64,000 bases of DNA from Undaria pinnatifida (GCA_012845835.1 JABAKD010000023.1:23992108-24056107); one strand, 5' to 3'. Shown: positions 41,001 to 53,800, numbered from the stretch's first letter. The notes: a model not told the origin generated them from the sequence alone. Translations and numbers: made by a program.

Positions 41001-42141
41001 AAAAAAAAAAAAATAATCCCACCCTCTCGTTTCCCTTCCGTGCTGCACGAGCAGAAGCAGGGAACAAGCAAGAGGTAGTACGGTTGGTGGAGACCCTGGC
41101 GCGGGGATCCGTGGCGGAAAGTACCCAGAAAAACTACTGGGGAAATGTGGAAGATCTGGGTGGAGGAAAGGAGGTTGCAGGGGAAGGGGCCCTGGCTGCA
41201 CGAACTCGGGGACACCGATCAGGTTCTAGAAGAAGTGTTGGAATTCATGGCGTCCCGGTGTTCGTGCATAACAATCAGCAGTCGACTGTCAGGGGGTATT
41301 TGGCCGCGATCAAATACTACCACAATATGTGTACAGGATGGGAACTGCCCACCTCGCACTGTATGATCGTAGCCGTAGGAAAAGGGATTGACAGGGCGCA
41401 CGGCATGACACCGAAGGGATCGACCGTCCGGTTACCTTTGACTTGGTTGATTTTGTCGCAAGGGCGGCGAGTAGTGACAACTACCGTTGACAAAGGGGTT
41501 GTCATGTTGGCTGGGTCTGACGTTGTCCTATTTTTCGCTGTGTAGAGCGTCGGAGTTGTGGGCGTACGCGGACGGAAAAAGTTCACCCCGAGTTCTGTTT
41601 GACACGAAATTCCCTAACCTTTCTCTCCGGAAAAGAGCGACTCTCGTTTGAGAATCGCGCGCGCGAATGCAGTGCAGGTGCGGTTTCGGGCGTCGAAAAG
41701 CGACCAGAAGCGCGAGGGGTGCACGATCACCCGAACAAGGGCCGCAGGGGTGGCGTTGGACGCAGGAAGGTTGGCAGGAGCCTTCGAAGCCCTGCAGGAG
41801 CTTCGAAACGTACACCCCCAACTCCCAGGGGAGGCCCCGCTCACCGTCAGGCGCACGCCTTCGGGTTGGAATGTCCTTACCCGTACGGAAGCGGTAGCAG
41901 CGTTGAGGCTGATGGTTGGAAGTAGCGGTCGAGATCCAGCCCAGTATGCGTTGCACTCAGGAAGGATCGGGGGGGCAACCCAGTTGGCCGGGCAAGGGAT
42001 CCCGGAGCTGCAGATACAACGCGCAGGCAGATGGAAGTCCCGTGCGTTCATGACTTACGTACGGGCGGCTGGGGAAGGCGCCGATTCGGTATCTGCGGCC
42101 CTAGCGAAGTAGGGGTCGTCGTTTTCAGGCTGCCCATATGG

Positions 42142-42402
42142 TGTGAGAGTTTTGTTATAGCCCCGCAAGGGAAGGAGCGGGGCATGGGTTTTTTCGGGTT
42201 AGCCTGATAACGTATTAAGTTTTCGCTTGGGGGGGGGGTTCGTAGTTATTATTTGGGTCAAACTCACGGCGCGCCCCCTGGCGGGTTTTGTATTGCGTTG
42301 CGCGGCGAGCCTCTGCTTTCGCAGGTTTTTCCTTGGGCACCGCCGTAAAACGCGCCGGAATTCGAAAACTAATAATCCAGAATCTCTTGAGCTGCAACAA
42401 AA
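42142..42402 (+). repeat. split direct repeat B1
   Basis: Begins TGTGAGAGTTTTGTTATAGC directly after the recombinase region and ends where A2 starts. About one difference from B2. Confidence 0.92.
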
Positions 42403-42692
42403 TGTAGCTTTACGCAGGAATGCGGAGTTTGTGGAGGCGTGGTTGGGATTCGAATAACGGTAGTAGGGTAACGGCCAAACTAGAATACAAATTTGAATTA
42501 GGCCGACGTCGTTGTGTCTGCCCCAGACTCGCCCAAGTGGCCGACGAGATCGGGGCTCACACACGAGCGGCGGAGCAGGAACACAGAGAGAGAGGGAGAG
42601 TTGACCCCCCAGTGGCTGCGAGGCTGGGGACGGAGTATATTGGTCACAGCAGCGCAGCAGATCAGGACAGCGCGTCAACTTGATTTGATCGA
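42401..42692 (+). repeat. split direct repeat A2 (also the MULE empty site)
   Basis: 292 bp from AATGTAGCTTTACGCAGG to TTGATTTGATCGA. It contains a single GTAGTAGGG (42,460-42,468) at the point where A1 carries the MULE. Confidence 0.93.
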
Positions 42693-42766
42693 CTTTCCCG
42701 CCCGCCCACCCTGTCGCTCAAGAGGAGGGGGGAATAAGGGCGCAACAAGTCGGGACGATTGTTGGC

Positions 42767-43026
42767 TGTGAGAGTTTTGTTATAGCCCCGCAAGGGAAGG
42801 AGCGGGGCATGGGTTTTTTCGGGTTAGCCTGATAACGTATTAAGTTTTCGCTTGGGGGGGGGGTTCGTAGTTATTATTTGGGTCAAACTCACGGCGCGCC
42901 CCCTGGCGGGTTTTGTATTGCGTTGCGCGGCGTGCCTCTGCTTTCGCAGGTTTTTCCTTGGGCACCGCCGTAAAACGCGCCGGAATTCGAAAACTAATAA
43001 TCCAGAATCTCTTGAGCTGCAACAAA
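42767..43026 (+). repeat. split direct repeat B2 and 3' end of the YR retroelement
   Basis: Same 260-bp sequence as B1. A 74-bp unique segment (42,693-42,766) separates it from A2. No target duplication is expected for this order, and none was seen. Confidence 0.92.
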
Positions 43027-43047
43027 GTGTTCGTTTTCACCATCGCA

Positions 43048-43180
43048 AGGTAGCACCTCACAGTCCCTGACAGATCCTTTGAGGCGGAGAAACATAGGTG
43101 AATCTCCGCCAAAAGGTAGCACCTCACAGTCCCTGACAGATCCTCTGAGGCGGAGAAACATAGGTGAATCTCCGCCTACG
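43048..43180 (+). repeat. two 65-bp tandem units, each with a hairpin
   Basis: Each unit holds AAGGTAGCACCTCACAGTCC, then GGCGGAGA - 12 nt - TCTCCGCC, a perfect 8-bp stem. The units differ by one or two bases. They sit at the 3' edge of the YR retroelement. Confidence 0.85.
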
Positions 43181-43227
43181 CTAGATTCGATCGGACGTCG
43201 CATCGCAAGTAGGCATCTCACAGTCCC

Positions 43228-43391
43228 CTGTACGTGACCACAAACCACCACAGCCTCACCCTCTTGGTATCCCCCGATACAGCTCAATATGTAACAACAA
43301 CCACCTCTACTTTCACATATCTCCCATCCTCGCCCTCAGACCGGGGCGCCTCTACTGGATGACGGGGCCGCCGTTGAGGCGGCCCCGTCCG
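43228..43391 (+). repeat. 170-bp dispersed repeat ending in a GC hairpin (copy 2)
   Basis: Partner of 24,886-25,052. The hairpin GACGGGGCCGCC / GGCGGCCCCGTC is preserved although its loop has changed, and CTTGTGCAT follows. Confidence 0.8.
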
Positions 43392-43726
43392 CTTGTGCAT
43401 ACATACATGTGTACATGTACAGTACACAGCAGTAGTGCAGCCTACACACATCACACACCCGCAGAGGGAAGAATATCCCACGCTTGCTCTCCGTAGGTGC
43501 CCAAGAATAGTGTCAGTCTGACGTGCCTGTTGTATCCAGGAACTATAGCAGGACAATGTGCAAGCGCACCCACAGCAGTGCAGTCTATAACTTGAATATT
43601 ACACAACCCACCCACAACAGCAGTAGACAACAACAGCGGTGCATAATGGACGTGTGGAGGAAAAGAGGAACACGTACCAAATAGCTGCCTTACAGCTAGC
43701 TTTCGGCACCCATTTACAGTACAACT
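43392..43726. other. no gene recognised
   Basis: Contains ACATGTGTACATGTAC-type simple sequence and otherwise unremarkable DNA between the dispersed repeat and the right inverted arm. Confidence 0.5.
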
Positions 43727-44440
43727 TACAAGGGCTTCGCTCGCGGGCGGCTGGGCGCCGCCCGCTACGCTTGCGGAAGGAGGAATAGACATTCAGTAGA
43801 AAGGCGGAAAAGAAGCACAAATGGCGCAACTGGCGACTTGAAAATGCCAAGAGGTCCATATATAGTACAACGGTACAGGATAGAGACGATTATGATTATG
43901 AGTTTGTTATTATCATCCATTCGCCCAATCCATGATGGGCACGTCGGAGGACTTGCTTGGCATATCCTTCCACCTCTCAGGTAGCACCTAGGTCCTGTAC
44001 ACTTATTAATAGCTCTCTCTCTAAGTCGATCATCAATAATTATCGCAGTGCATAAACACCAGGCACGCGCTTGTCAAGGATAGAGACAGAAAAACTACAA
44101 CTTAATAAGATGTAAAGGAGCGCAGTGCCAAAAAAAACATGCTGGAAGCAGGAACTTGAACGCACACACCGCAAACATGTGAAGAACATTTATTTGTATT
44201 CCTGAAAGACGAAAAGCACGCATTTAGGCATAGTTCTCAAAAAACGATGCTGGTATAATAAACCACAACTTAACGTTCTATAAAGAACGTGCTGTCAACA
44301 TTGCTTCCGAAGGAGCATGCAGGCTTGCTTGGACTCTTCCTCCTCAGCGGAGGTACCCAGCACCTTGCACTCTTGTTTTTGTCGATGGTCTTGTGGATCT
44401 GTCCACAAACGTTGAAGCAGGGCGGGAGAACGTCGATAAG
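43727..44440 (-). repeat. right arm of the inverted duplication, part 1
   Basis: Reverse complement of about 21,755-22,468. Interrupted at 44,440 by the nested LTR elements; the arm resumes at 55,258. Confidence 0.9.
44295..44398 (-). pseudogene. Cys-rich gene, right-arm copy, last exon
   Basis: Counterpart of 21,789-21,892, with acceptor TGGACAG kept. It has five instead of six A residues in an A run after the codons for IHKTID, which shifts the frame relative to the left copy. The LTR element insertion lies in the intron only 42 bp upstream of this exon. Confidence 0.6.
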
Positions 44441-44523
44441 TGTCAAGGAATTAGTGGGGTATTAGTCCGTTTGACCACTTGCGCAGGTTAACCAATAGCT
44501 TACCCAAACTAAGCCTTATAACA
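44441..44523 (-). repeat. LTR of the small element (83 bp)
   Basis: TGTCAAGGAATTAGTGGGGT ... CTTATAACA. Partner at 55,169-55,257. Confidence 0.85.
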
Positions 44524-44648
44524 CTCTCCCCCCCTTAAACGGCGGGATAGAAGGTCGGCCGGATATACGGGCGGATCTGTCATTTATCCAAGCCGTTTCA
44601 TTTCCTGGGTAAACCGGGGAGAGTATTTTTCAAGTTCGCCATGGGAAA

Positions 44649-45090
44649 TGTTGCGGCGGATTGACATGACGTCACATGAAATCCCGTGGCGGAATGCTTC
44701 CTAGGTCTGTATAACGCCGATCAGTCTAGAAAGCGTGCTGCTCACGGCCTCAGTCCAAAAAACACACAAAACCAAACGAGGGAAAAAGGAACCTGAACTT
44801 GATCTGACACGAGTGTGAGTGACTGCGAACCGAGCTTGAGTACAGCTATCGTTACCGTGAGGCATTGTTGGAGGTTTCGTCCGGAGATCTGTTATATTGT
44901 ACGAGCGCTTGGAAGAGGACTGCGTGGTACGAGACTGGTGTTTGCAGGCAGCTGTTGCAACAAGCAGACGGGAGGGATCAGCCTGAAGGTAGACACGGAG
45001 GAAACGAACTAGAAGCGGTGAGAGAGTTGGGACAAGGGATTGGAGACTTGGGTACGTGTGACTAAAATAGCTCTTTATCCGTTCGTTACA
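44649..45090 (+). repeat. 5' LTR of Ty3/gypsy element 1
   Basis: 442 bp, TG...CA. About 99.5 percent identical to 54,645-55,086 by eye. Confidence 0.93.
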
Positions 45091-47550
45091 TGGGGCTTCA
45101 GCTGGGATCCGTGTGGGTTGATAGTCTCGCTTGACGCTGGTAGAAGTACGGTCGTAAATGCGCAGGTAGAAGTGCAGCTGCATGCCAAGCCAATTTTGGT
45201 TGAAATAATGTATAGAATTTAGCATGGGAAAAAAGGAGTAGTCTAAAATGAATGAATTTTACAGGATGTTGAAGAAAATTCCATGGCAGTTCAACTCTAT
45301 AGTATCATGTTGAAAATCTCGCTTGTGTAGCAAAATTTCGCTTGAAGCAGCATCGCGAACCCCACACGCTGCAGGATAACCACAGGCAGACACCGCAGAA
45401 ATAGAAGCAGCAGCAGTACAGCAGGCCGCATGAGTGATGAGAATCGGTCGTCGTGATCTCTAGATAGTCGAGGCGAGGAATGAGACGCTTGATAGTTCAT
45501 ACATGATGAGGAGTCACGCAGTCCATGCTACGCACAGCAGTACATGCAGAGAGCAAACGAGATTCTCCCCGCTTTGACTGACACACTGTTTTTTGTATGC
45601 GTTGCAGACGAAACGTTGGTACGTATGCATCAATGGTAAAAATTGTTCCGCAACGCATGCATTTTTTTTGCTTTCGTGCTCGTACTTACTTTTACGACGA
45701 GTACTTCTGCATTGTTGTACCAGGTATGTATGTCATCGTGCTGTATACATGCGTATCATATGTTCTGTATGTCGTTGGTGATATGCTCTTGTTTTTTTGT
45801 GCTGCACCATTTTTGACGCCAAACTGACCGGGTAAACCTGCCTGAAAAATTATTTTTCGTTTGTTTGGGTACCAGTACGTACTCAATCGACAACGGATGC
45901 ATACAGCAAGCGATGGTACCATGCGATCTCACGACTGGAGTGTATTTTAATTTTGACAATATCCGTAAACCAAATGTTTCAAATTTTGAACTGGAAAAGA
46001 CATGCATGCATCCCTGCCTGCTAGTAAGCCTTGCCTAAATGCAAGTTGGGGGGGGTGTTTATGTAGGCAGGATGGTGAGAAGGGAGTAACATGGACTACT
46101 GTTGAGCCAGTAAAATTGTGTACCAGGTAGTAATAAAAATATTATTATTTTGCAAGCTGTGTGTGATACTCCGATCGCGCGTAGTACGTATTATACATCA
46201 TTTGCTCATACATATACCTACTACTACTGCTGTATAGACTATATGGTCAAAACAGTGTACGGTTGTGAGTATCGAGTATTATATGTGTACGTTTTTATTG
46301 GGGTTACTTGTTTGTTGCACCTTGTAAAGCACGAGAAATCCATTGGTCTGGGGGATCAGCAATTGCTGTACGGAAGAATAGTATACAGGTTGGTCTTGCT
46401 TATTTTACCTTGTATAGAATAGTACACAAGTTGGTATTTATACTACGCGAAATCGTAATCTACGGGCTGGGTTATTTTGGAAAAATATAGCAAGGGCTGA
46501 CTAAGTTGTATAAAATGTAAGAAGTAGATTAAATAATACGAGACCAATAGGACATCGGGAAAGGATTATCATCAGTGCCGATGACGAGTAAGTTCATACG
46601 TGATAAGTCACTGTAGGGATGTGCTTGCGTTCATCATACGGGTTGAAAATGAGTTCGGGTCTGTTAGTTGATCTACACTTGTTGCATACTGTGAGACGAC
46701 CGTAAGGCAAGGGTTTTTTTGCAGGCAATTTGGTTTTGGCCTTTGTGATGGGGATTTTGTGTCTTCGCAGGTTGTATAGGCACTGCAAGGTCGTTCTCAC
46801 AGGTGTTTCAAGAGTAGTGATACTGCATACTGGTTCTGGTTTTTAATTCTGTATGGGGAATGTAAGCCTTTCTATAGCTGGTCTTTGTCATGCTAAGAAC
46901 TTACCGGAATTGGAAACATGGTTTAGGAACATTATCATATTGGAATGGGAAGGGGGGAAGTTCGATAAGTACGTTGGAATTTTGGGGATTGTAAATGATG
47001 CATCAATAGGGGGAAGCTTGATAAGTACGTTGGAATTTTGAGGTTTGTAAGGAATACATTAATATCAATCAGTGTTGTGTCTTAGATGCCTAAGGGATTC
47101 CATACCTTACTCTGTTAGTGAAGACTCGAGCTTTCGAAGGGTTGCATGTATATTATGATGAAGGGACAACTTTCAACAAACCAGGAAGGTAAATATGCAT
47201 GTACTCGAAACCTTTCACCACCCCTCTTTCCCACCCACCTTGTCCCAAGCCACTGTTTATATTTGTTTAGTGCGGACAACTTGGTGTTACTAGACTCCAT
47301 CGATCCCCTGGACTCCACTCGTCTCCCTAGACTGCATCGTTGGATGTCATCTTCACCTTATACGACGCAGCTTCGTCGAGTACATCGTGTACCACGCAGC
47401 CTCATCGAGTCCGTCGCATACTGCACAGCTCCTACTGCACAGCTCCATTCGTCGGATACAACACAGCGTCGTCGAGTCCGTCGTGTCATCTTACTCTACA
47501 CGACAGCAAAGCGAGAGGTTTCGTCAAAGGGAAACGGGCGGCGTCCCGGG
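45091..47550. other. long leader region of Ty3/gypsy element 1, no gene recognised
   Basis: 2.4 kb between LTR and gag-like region, more AT-rich than the rest. It includes pieces of the dispersed repeat seen at 2.8-3.1 and 8.0-8.3 kb (45,915-45,960 and 46,150-46,190), a short tandem duplication near 46,960-47,040, and a 68-codon minus-strand frame at 46,594-46,800 with CNKCRSTNRPELIFNPYDER that might be an inserted host exon. It is unusually long and may hold one or more older insertions. Confidence 0.45.
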
Positions 47551-47830
47551 GAGGGGGGGGGGAGTGATTGGAGGAAATAACATGGCAGGGAGAGGGGGAC
47601 CTTTTTGGGGACCTTTTGGTGCACCCTACTCGAGGGGACGGGGGGGGAGGAGTGATTGGAGGTAATAACATGGCAGGAAGACGGGGATCTTTTTGGGGGA
47701 CCTTTTTGGGGACCTTTTAGTGCACCCTACCCGAGGGGACGGGGGGGGAGGAGTGATTGGAGGAAATAACATGGCAGGAAGAGGGGGACCTTTTTGGGGA
47801 CCTTTTGGTACACCTTACCCGAGGGGAGGC
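47550..47830 (+). repeat. ~100-bp direct repeats, about three units
   Basis: Units share GGGGGGGAGGAGTGATTGGA, TAACATGGCAGG, GGGGACCTTTT and CACCCTAC. They lie at the start of the gag-like region of Ty3/gypsy element 1. Confidence 0.88.
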
Positions 47831-50800
47831 CCACCACAGGGTGGCCCGCCACAGACCGGCCAGGCTGGAGGCTCACCACAGGGCGGCCAGGTTGGATGGG
47901 GCCCACAGGGCGGTGCAGGACGAGGGGCAGCAGGACCGGCAAATCCTGTAGGAGCGGGACGCGGGTACAATCAGATGTCCTCTCCCTCCCTACTGTCACC
48001 CTTCGGAATCGGAGGACAATGGGGTCCACAGGCAGCCCCAAGAGGAGCACAACCGAACCCTATATCGCGAGGAGGACCTCCGATAGCGCCACCGATGCCG
48101 CCAACAACAGCCAGGGTATGCTAGCCAACAACCACCGAACCCTATATCGTGAGGAGGACCTCCGATGGCGCCACCGATGCCGCCAAGGCCGTCGCAGCAA
48201 CAACAGCCAGGGTACGCTAGCCAACAACAGCAAGGGTTCGCTGGCCAACAACAGCCAGGGTTTGCTGGCCAACCTCAGCCAGGGTTTGCTGGTCAACAAC
48301 AGCCAGGGTTCGCTGGCCAACAGCAGTGAGGGTTCACTGGTCAACAGCAGCCAAAGTTCAGAGAGTTCCGCTCACCGATCGGGAATGGGAGCACTGCAAA
48401 CTAAGACGTCACAGGTTTGGGTTCATGCAACGTTGTGGCATGCAACGAGCTCGAGCCGGCGATTTTCGATGGCGGTGCTGGTGGATACTGAGGCGGTTGG
48501 AGGAAACTACGTGTCACGGCAGTTCATCGAACCCATTGAAGAACGTGATGGTTGCGGAAAGTCGCTGATAAATCCAACGGGAGACGGCCTACTCCGCACA
48601 GCAAACCCAAAGAACAGCGCCGTACCCCCGATGGAAGTGGTAGGTTCGTGCTTGCTACCACTAGTCTTTGCACCGGTCGACCAAATCTTCCGCGTGAAGT
48701 TCAGGGTGGTGAAAGGACTTCCGTATGCGATGGTGCTTGGAGCCGCGTTCATGAAGGACAATCGAAGCATCCTTAGCTTCGATGGGGAGGAGGGTTTCCG
48801 GCCGACACCATCCTCAGCGTGGGTACCATTCGCCTCGAAGGAGGTCGGAGAGGCCGCGGCAGGGGCGATGTGTGCCGAATGGGAACACTATTGCGCGGTG
48901 AAACCGTCAACGGACGAGCAAGAACCGGACGAATTGGCGGGACCGAAGATCCCGGCGGGGATTATGGAGTTAGGAAACTCTGTTTGGGAGGACGAAGGCA
49001 CTCTGCACTGGAAACTACACATTGCGAAAATCGTAGAGGTTCCATGTGGTACCAGTATCCAGGTAGACGCTTTTATCAAAGGCCCTCAGCCTCAAGTGCA
49101 GCAGCTCGTAGTGGTAGAGCCAACTAACCGCTATGATCTTAAACTAGGAGTGGATCTAGGAGTGCCAAGGGGGGCATAGTGGTGGTTTCCAGGTATACCA
49201 CTTCAATGTAAGTTGTCGAATGTTACCCAGGATAATGTGAAGATCCAGGGGGGGCTGGTGATTGCGACGGTTTACGCTGTTAACAATTACGATCGGGAAC
49301 GCATGAAGTCACTCATGAACCCGGTGTCGGAGAAACCGACAAGCCCCAATCAGGACGAGGGGATCAACAGGAAAGACAAGAGGAGACCACCGGAGCAATG
49401 CAACAAAAGGGGTGAAATCGCAGAGATTCCGAACGAAGCCCCCAAGGTGGACCTGAGAGAGGCCAACTTCGAACAGCTCAGTCCGAGCGAAAAGGGCACA
49501 TTGATGGGCATTCTCACGAGTACATCGATTTGTTCGCGGCCAACCCCAAGAGCGTACCAGCGTGCAAAGAAGTGCCCATGCGACTGGAGCTCAAAGATCC
49601 CAACGTCAAGCCATACGTGGCGCCCATTCGACACTACAGCCCGGAACAGCGCGAGATGATTCAAACGGAGGTGGTGAAACTCCTGAAGAATGGATCCATT
49701 CGGGAATCAACTTCCGAGTGGGCCGCCAATTGTTCGACGGTTCGCCAGAAAGATGGGACAGTGCGGGTTGTACAGGATTTTCGAGGTATCAATGCGCTTC
49801 TCAAATCACAGAGTGGTGGACTCGGGGACTTGCAGCATATTATGGATGAGATGGAAGGGTCGAAGTATCTCTCTAGCATCGATTTAGCTTCAGGATTCTT
49901 ACAGCTCGAGATCCATGAGGATGATCGACACCTGACAGCATTTCGAGACGCAGACGGAAAGCTGTACGAATACGTTCGCTGCGGCTTCGGGTTGAAGACA
50001 GTGCCTTCGGCGTTTGCCAACTACGTTGGAGGGCGACTGTTAACCGTCAAGGATAGGGGAATCAAGAACTGGTTGGACGACATCGCCATCCCGTCGAAAA
50101 CCCTTGAAGGTCAGTGGGTACTGCTGCGAGAAACGTTAGAGTGTCTGAGGCAAGGACGTTTAACCGTAAATTTTCAGAAATCGCATTTCTGTCAGTCGGT
50201 CATGGAGTTCGTCGGCATGATCGTGGATAGACTTGGTACCAGGCCAGCCCCAAGCAAGATCGATGCTCTCACGCAGCTGTCCAGGCCGAACACGGTGGAG
50301 GAAGTGCGAGTGTTGCTGGGCATGACAGGATACTTACGACAGTTCGTACCCCAGTATAGCACGGTGGTGGCGCCCATTTCCGACTTGCTGAGAGATCCAA
50401 GGTTCAGAACCAAGAGAGCGAAGAAAGAGAAAGTCCCATGGGGAGAAGAGCAGAACAAAGCTTTTGATGCGCTTATCGAAGCTTTGACGTCACCTCCAAT
50501 CCTAGCCCTGCCGGTGTAGACAGAACCGTTCTCGCTGTCCACCGATGCCAGTGAGATAGGAGCAGGAGCGGTGCTAACACAATGCATTGAAGGAGTGGAA
50601 AAGGTGATCGCGTATGGCAGCAAAAGGTGGTCGAGAGGAGACTCCAAAAGGTCAGCAACGGACCGTGAATGCATGGCGGTCATGTGGGCAGTAAACAAAT
50701 TCCAACCCTATCTTTGGGGACGGCCGTTCACGCTCATCACGGACTGTTCGGCGTTGACTTGGCTCTTCAAAAGCCAATCTCTTACACCGAAATACCATCG

Positions 50801-53800
50801 CTGGGCTCTGAGGTTGATGGAGCACGACATAACCTTAAAGTGGAGGCCGGGGACACAACATCAGCTCCCAGACGCCATGTCGCGGTTACCGAACAAGAGC
50901 ATCGTGATCGAAAATTTCGACGACTCTTTTCCAGGAGACGAGTCGTTGCCAAACGTTTACAAAGGGCCACAGGGGCCAGTGCTCGACGGCGTACACCTCG
51001 AAACCTTAGGAGTAGAAGATGTGGACGGATCTAGTACTCAAAGTCTTACAGTACTTGCAGCCGTCGCACTCACACCCACAGACCCATCAGAGGCAGATAC
51101 TCAACAGGCCAAGCTTGTCATTGCACCGGAGCTTCCAGTGGTGGTCATGCTCGACTGTGGGGGGGGAGGCAGCATCCTTGCATCAGAAGGCTTGCTGATG
51201 GTCAGGGGAGCAGTAGACCAGGACTGGAGAGCACTGGAATGCATCAGAGCAAACGGACTGGACAAAGGTGCGAAGCTTCTTAGGGTGACAACAGGGTCGC
51301 CGGAATGCCTAACCATGTTTGAGAGAGGTGAAACCAGACGTAGTAGTCGGTGATGCCTGCGGGAGGTTTGAAGGGATACGAGAGAAGGAAGGTATATCCG
51401 GAGCGAGTAGCCTAGCCCAAGCTGCCATCGCTTCAGACGCATGAGTTTTCATACTCGAATGTTTGGGCAACCTTCTGCGAACGACGGTATGGAACGAGGA
51501 GATTCTCCCCGCTTTGGAACGAGAGTCATACATCGTGGACAAAGTGGAGATACTAGCGAGCCAAGTAGGGATTCCGTGGAGGAGGAAACGGACATTCGTG
51601 GTAGGAATCAAGGGAGGCCTTGCCACAAAAAGGAAGTTAGCCGTTTGGAAGCGGAGGTTGGAGAAGGTAAAGCAACCAGTTCAGGAATTAGGGGAATTGC
51701 TGGGACGAAGAGGCGCATACTTCTTGAAAAGAGGTAACGGAGAGCGAGCGATTTACTCGTTCAACGAACCCATCATCTCTTTGAACCGTGCTCACATCAT
51801 GGGGGAAAAGCCAACCGAAGGGTATATCGCACACCCAGCGGATGCGGCACGCCTTGAAGAAGCCGAAGAGTTGCACTTTAACGACTACGCCAAAATCACC
51901 ACAGGGCAAGAGCACTACGTGATCCCGCAAACGGTTAGCCAAAGCGCAGCGGCAAACGTCATCGCAGATTTCACGTCTCCTCCAATGCTGCGAGCAGTAT
52001 TAGTTGAACTAGCTGTTCAAGGCTTACTGGGAAAACCGGTACCAGAGGTGGCGGAACTAGAAGGGTTGGCCTGCATGGTGTTTGAAGATTACCTCGCAGC
52101 ATCGAAAGCCTTTGAGGTGACAAGAGCGGTCACGAGATCGCAGGCAAAGGCCACTTCCCAGGAGCCGGAGGTTGTCTGGGAGGCAGAACCGCCGTTACCT
52201 GAGGAGGAGGAGATGGAGAATGCAAAGGCGCAGACAGTCACTACTACTGAACTACCAGTGGAAGTTGATCGCCCACGCAAACGCAGGGGACAGAGAGAGC
52301 CCGTCCCAAGACCGAAACGGCAACGTGATCCGTTGGAAGAATCACCAAAGGACACCAGCAGCCGTTCAAGCGGATCAGGGAAAGAGGCCAAGGGATCCCA
52401 GCGGTCAGAGCCATCCATGTTGGAAAGGGTGACAGCGATTCTCCAGGATTTGCCACAGCTGATGCAGAGGCAGTGCGAAGATATGGTACTTGGCAAGATT
52501 CGGAAAGAACTCCAGGAAGCGGGAAACCGAGGATCAGGAGGTGGCGAATATGTGATGGATGATAACGGCCTCTTGTGGATGGCACCTCGGGGAAAGATCC
52601 CACGACTTGCAGTTCCCCGATCTCTCGTTCCAGAGATTATGGCGCTGGCGCACAGCACCTATGGGCATCCGGGGACGGCACGAACTACAGCCTTGATTAG
52701 TCATCGGTACTGCTGGTCCACCCTCATTAAGGACGTTAGAGACTACGTCCTCTCGTGTGGGTGCAGACGACGCAAGCGGTCAGCGAGTCAACGGGTTGCC
52801 ATGCTACCGTCGAGGTTTCTACGACCCGGAGAAGTACTCGAAGTCGACATCCAGGACATGGGGGTGAAGTTGGACGCAGGCAACAAAGTTCTACTGGTAG
52901 CAGTTGACAAAGCCAGCAAGTTCTTGTTCGCCTTTCCACTCCCTACGAAAGAAGCAATCGGAGTTGCGAGGAAACTGCTCGAAGTGATGCTTACTTTTGG
53001 GCTACCGCTGTATGTTCGCAGTGATCCGGGATCCGAGTTCACGGCAGAGGTGATGCAACACTTATGTAAGTGGTTGAACGTGACCATCGCCTATGGGCCT
53101 GCCGATCATCCACGTACACAGGGGACGGTGGAGAGATTGGGGGGGTGGCTACACGAAGCACTAGGAGAACTGTGCAAGACCTGGCCTCGCAGATGGGACG
53201 AATACGTACAACCGGCTCTGTGAATCCATAGTACCACGCCCGGCCTTGCGCCTGCCGGGGAAGCCAACTCCCTTCCGTCTGTTCTTCGGTCGTGATGCAC
53301 GCACGCAACTTGATGCTACGCACCCTGAGATAGATGGTGGTGATTTCAGAGGCGGGATGCACAGTTACGTGGCCGACAAACGTCAAGCGTACAAGGAGGT
53401 ACGGGATGTACGGATGGCTCTATCGAAAAGACATGAAGACAGGCAGAAAAGTCGTGAAAGTCGGAATGCTGAAATCGGTCGGACCTCGGTAGGCACCCGT
53501 GTTGTTGTCGGAGATAAGGTGCTGGTGAAGGAGGCGGAGTCTGTGATGGTAAGGGAAGGGATACATCATAAACTAGCCCACAAGCACTGGACCGGACCTT
53601 GGGAGGTGACTGAAGTTGTCTTACCAGGACTCAGCTACATCGTCACGATGAATGGGCGAGGGATTCGCCGACGACGGGCGTCAGCATCGAATATCAAGAT
53701 GTTCCACTTGCGTCCGGACGACCTCCGTCACGACTTCGAAAACGAATTTGCTCACCTGGCATGGGGAGTTGACTTCGGACTGGCGGAGCCGTCGACTGTA

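Larger units (their letters stand above)
26374..43026 (+). mobile_element. tyrosine-recombinase retrotransposon (PAT/Ngaro type, DIRS order), fossil
   Basis: The ends are split direct repeats: A1 (26,374-26,441 continued at 36,544-36,767) at the 5' end, then at the 3' end B1 (42,142-42,402), A2 (42,401-42,692) and B2 (42,767-43,026). Parts in order: a gag-like region from about 36,780, a CAGACAGGCAGG minisatellite, a reverse transcriptase (about 39,100-40,000), an RNase H-like region (about 40,380-40,700) and a tyrosine recombinase (about 40,900-42,110, with the family LHSGRIGG segment). It is broken, with roughly ten or more interruptions. A1 and A2 look identical and B1 and B2 differ at about one base, so insertion is recent. 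A Mutator-like element sits inside A1. Confidence 0.85.
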
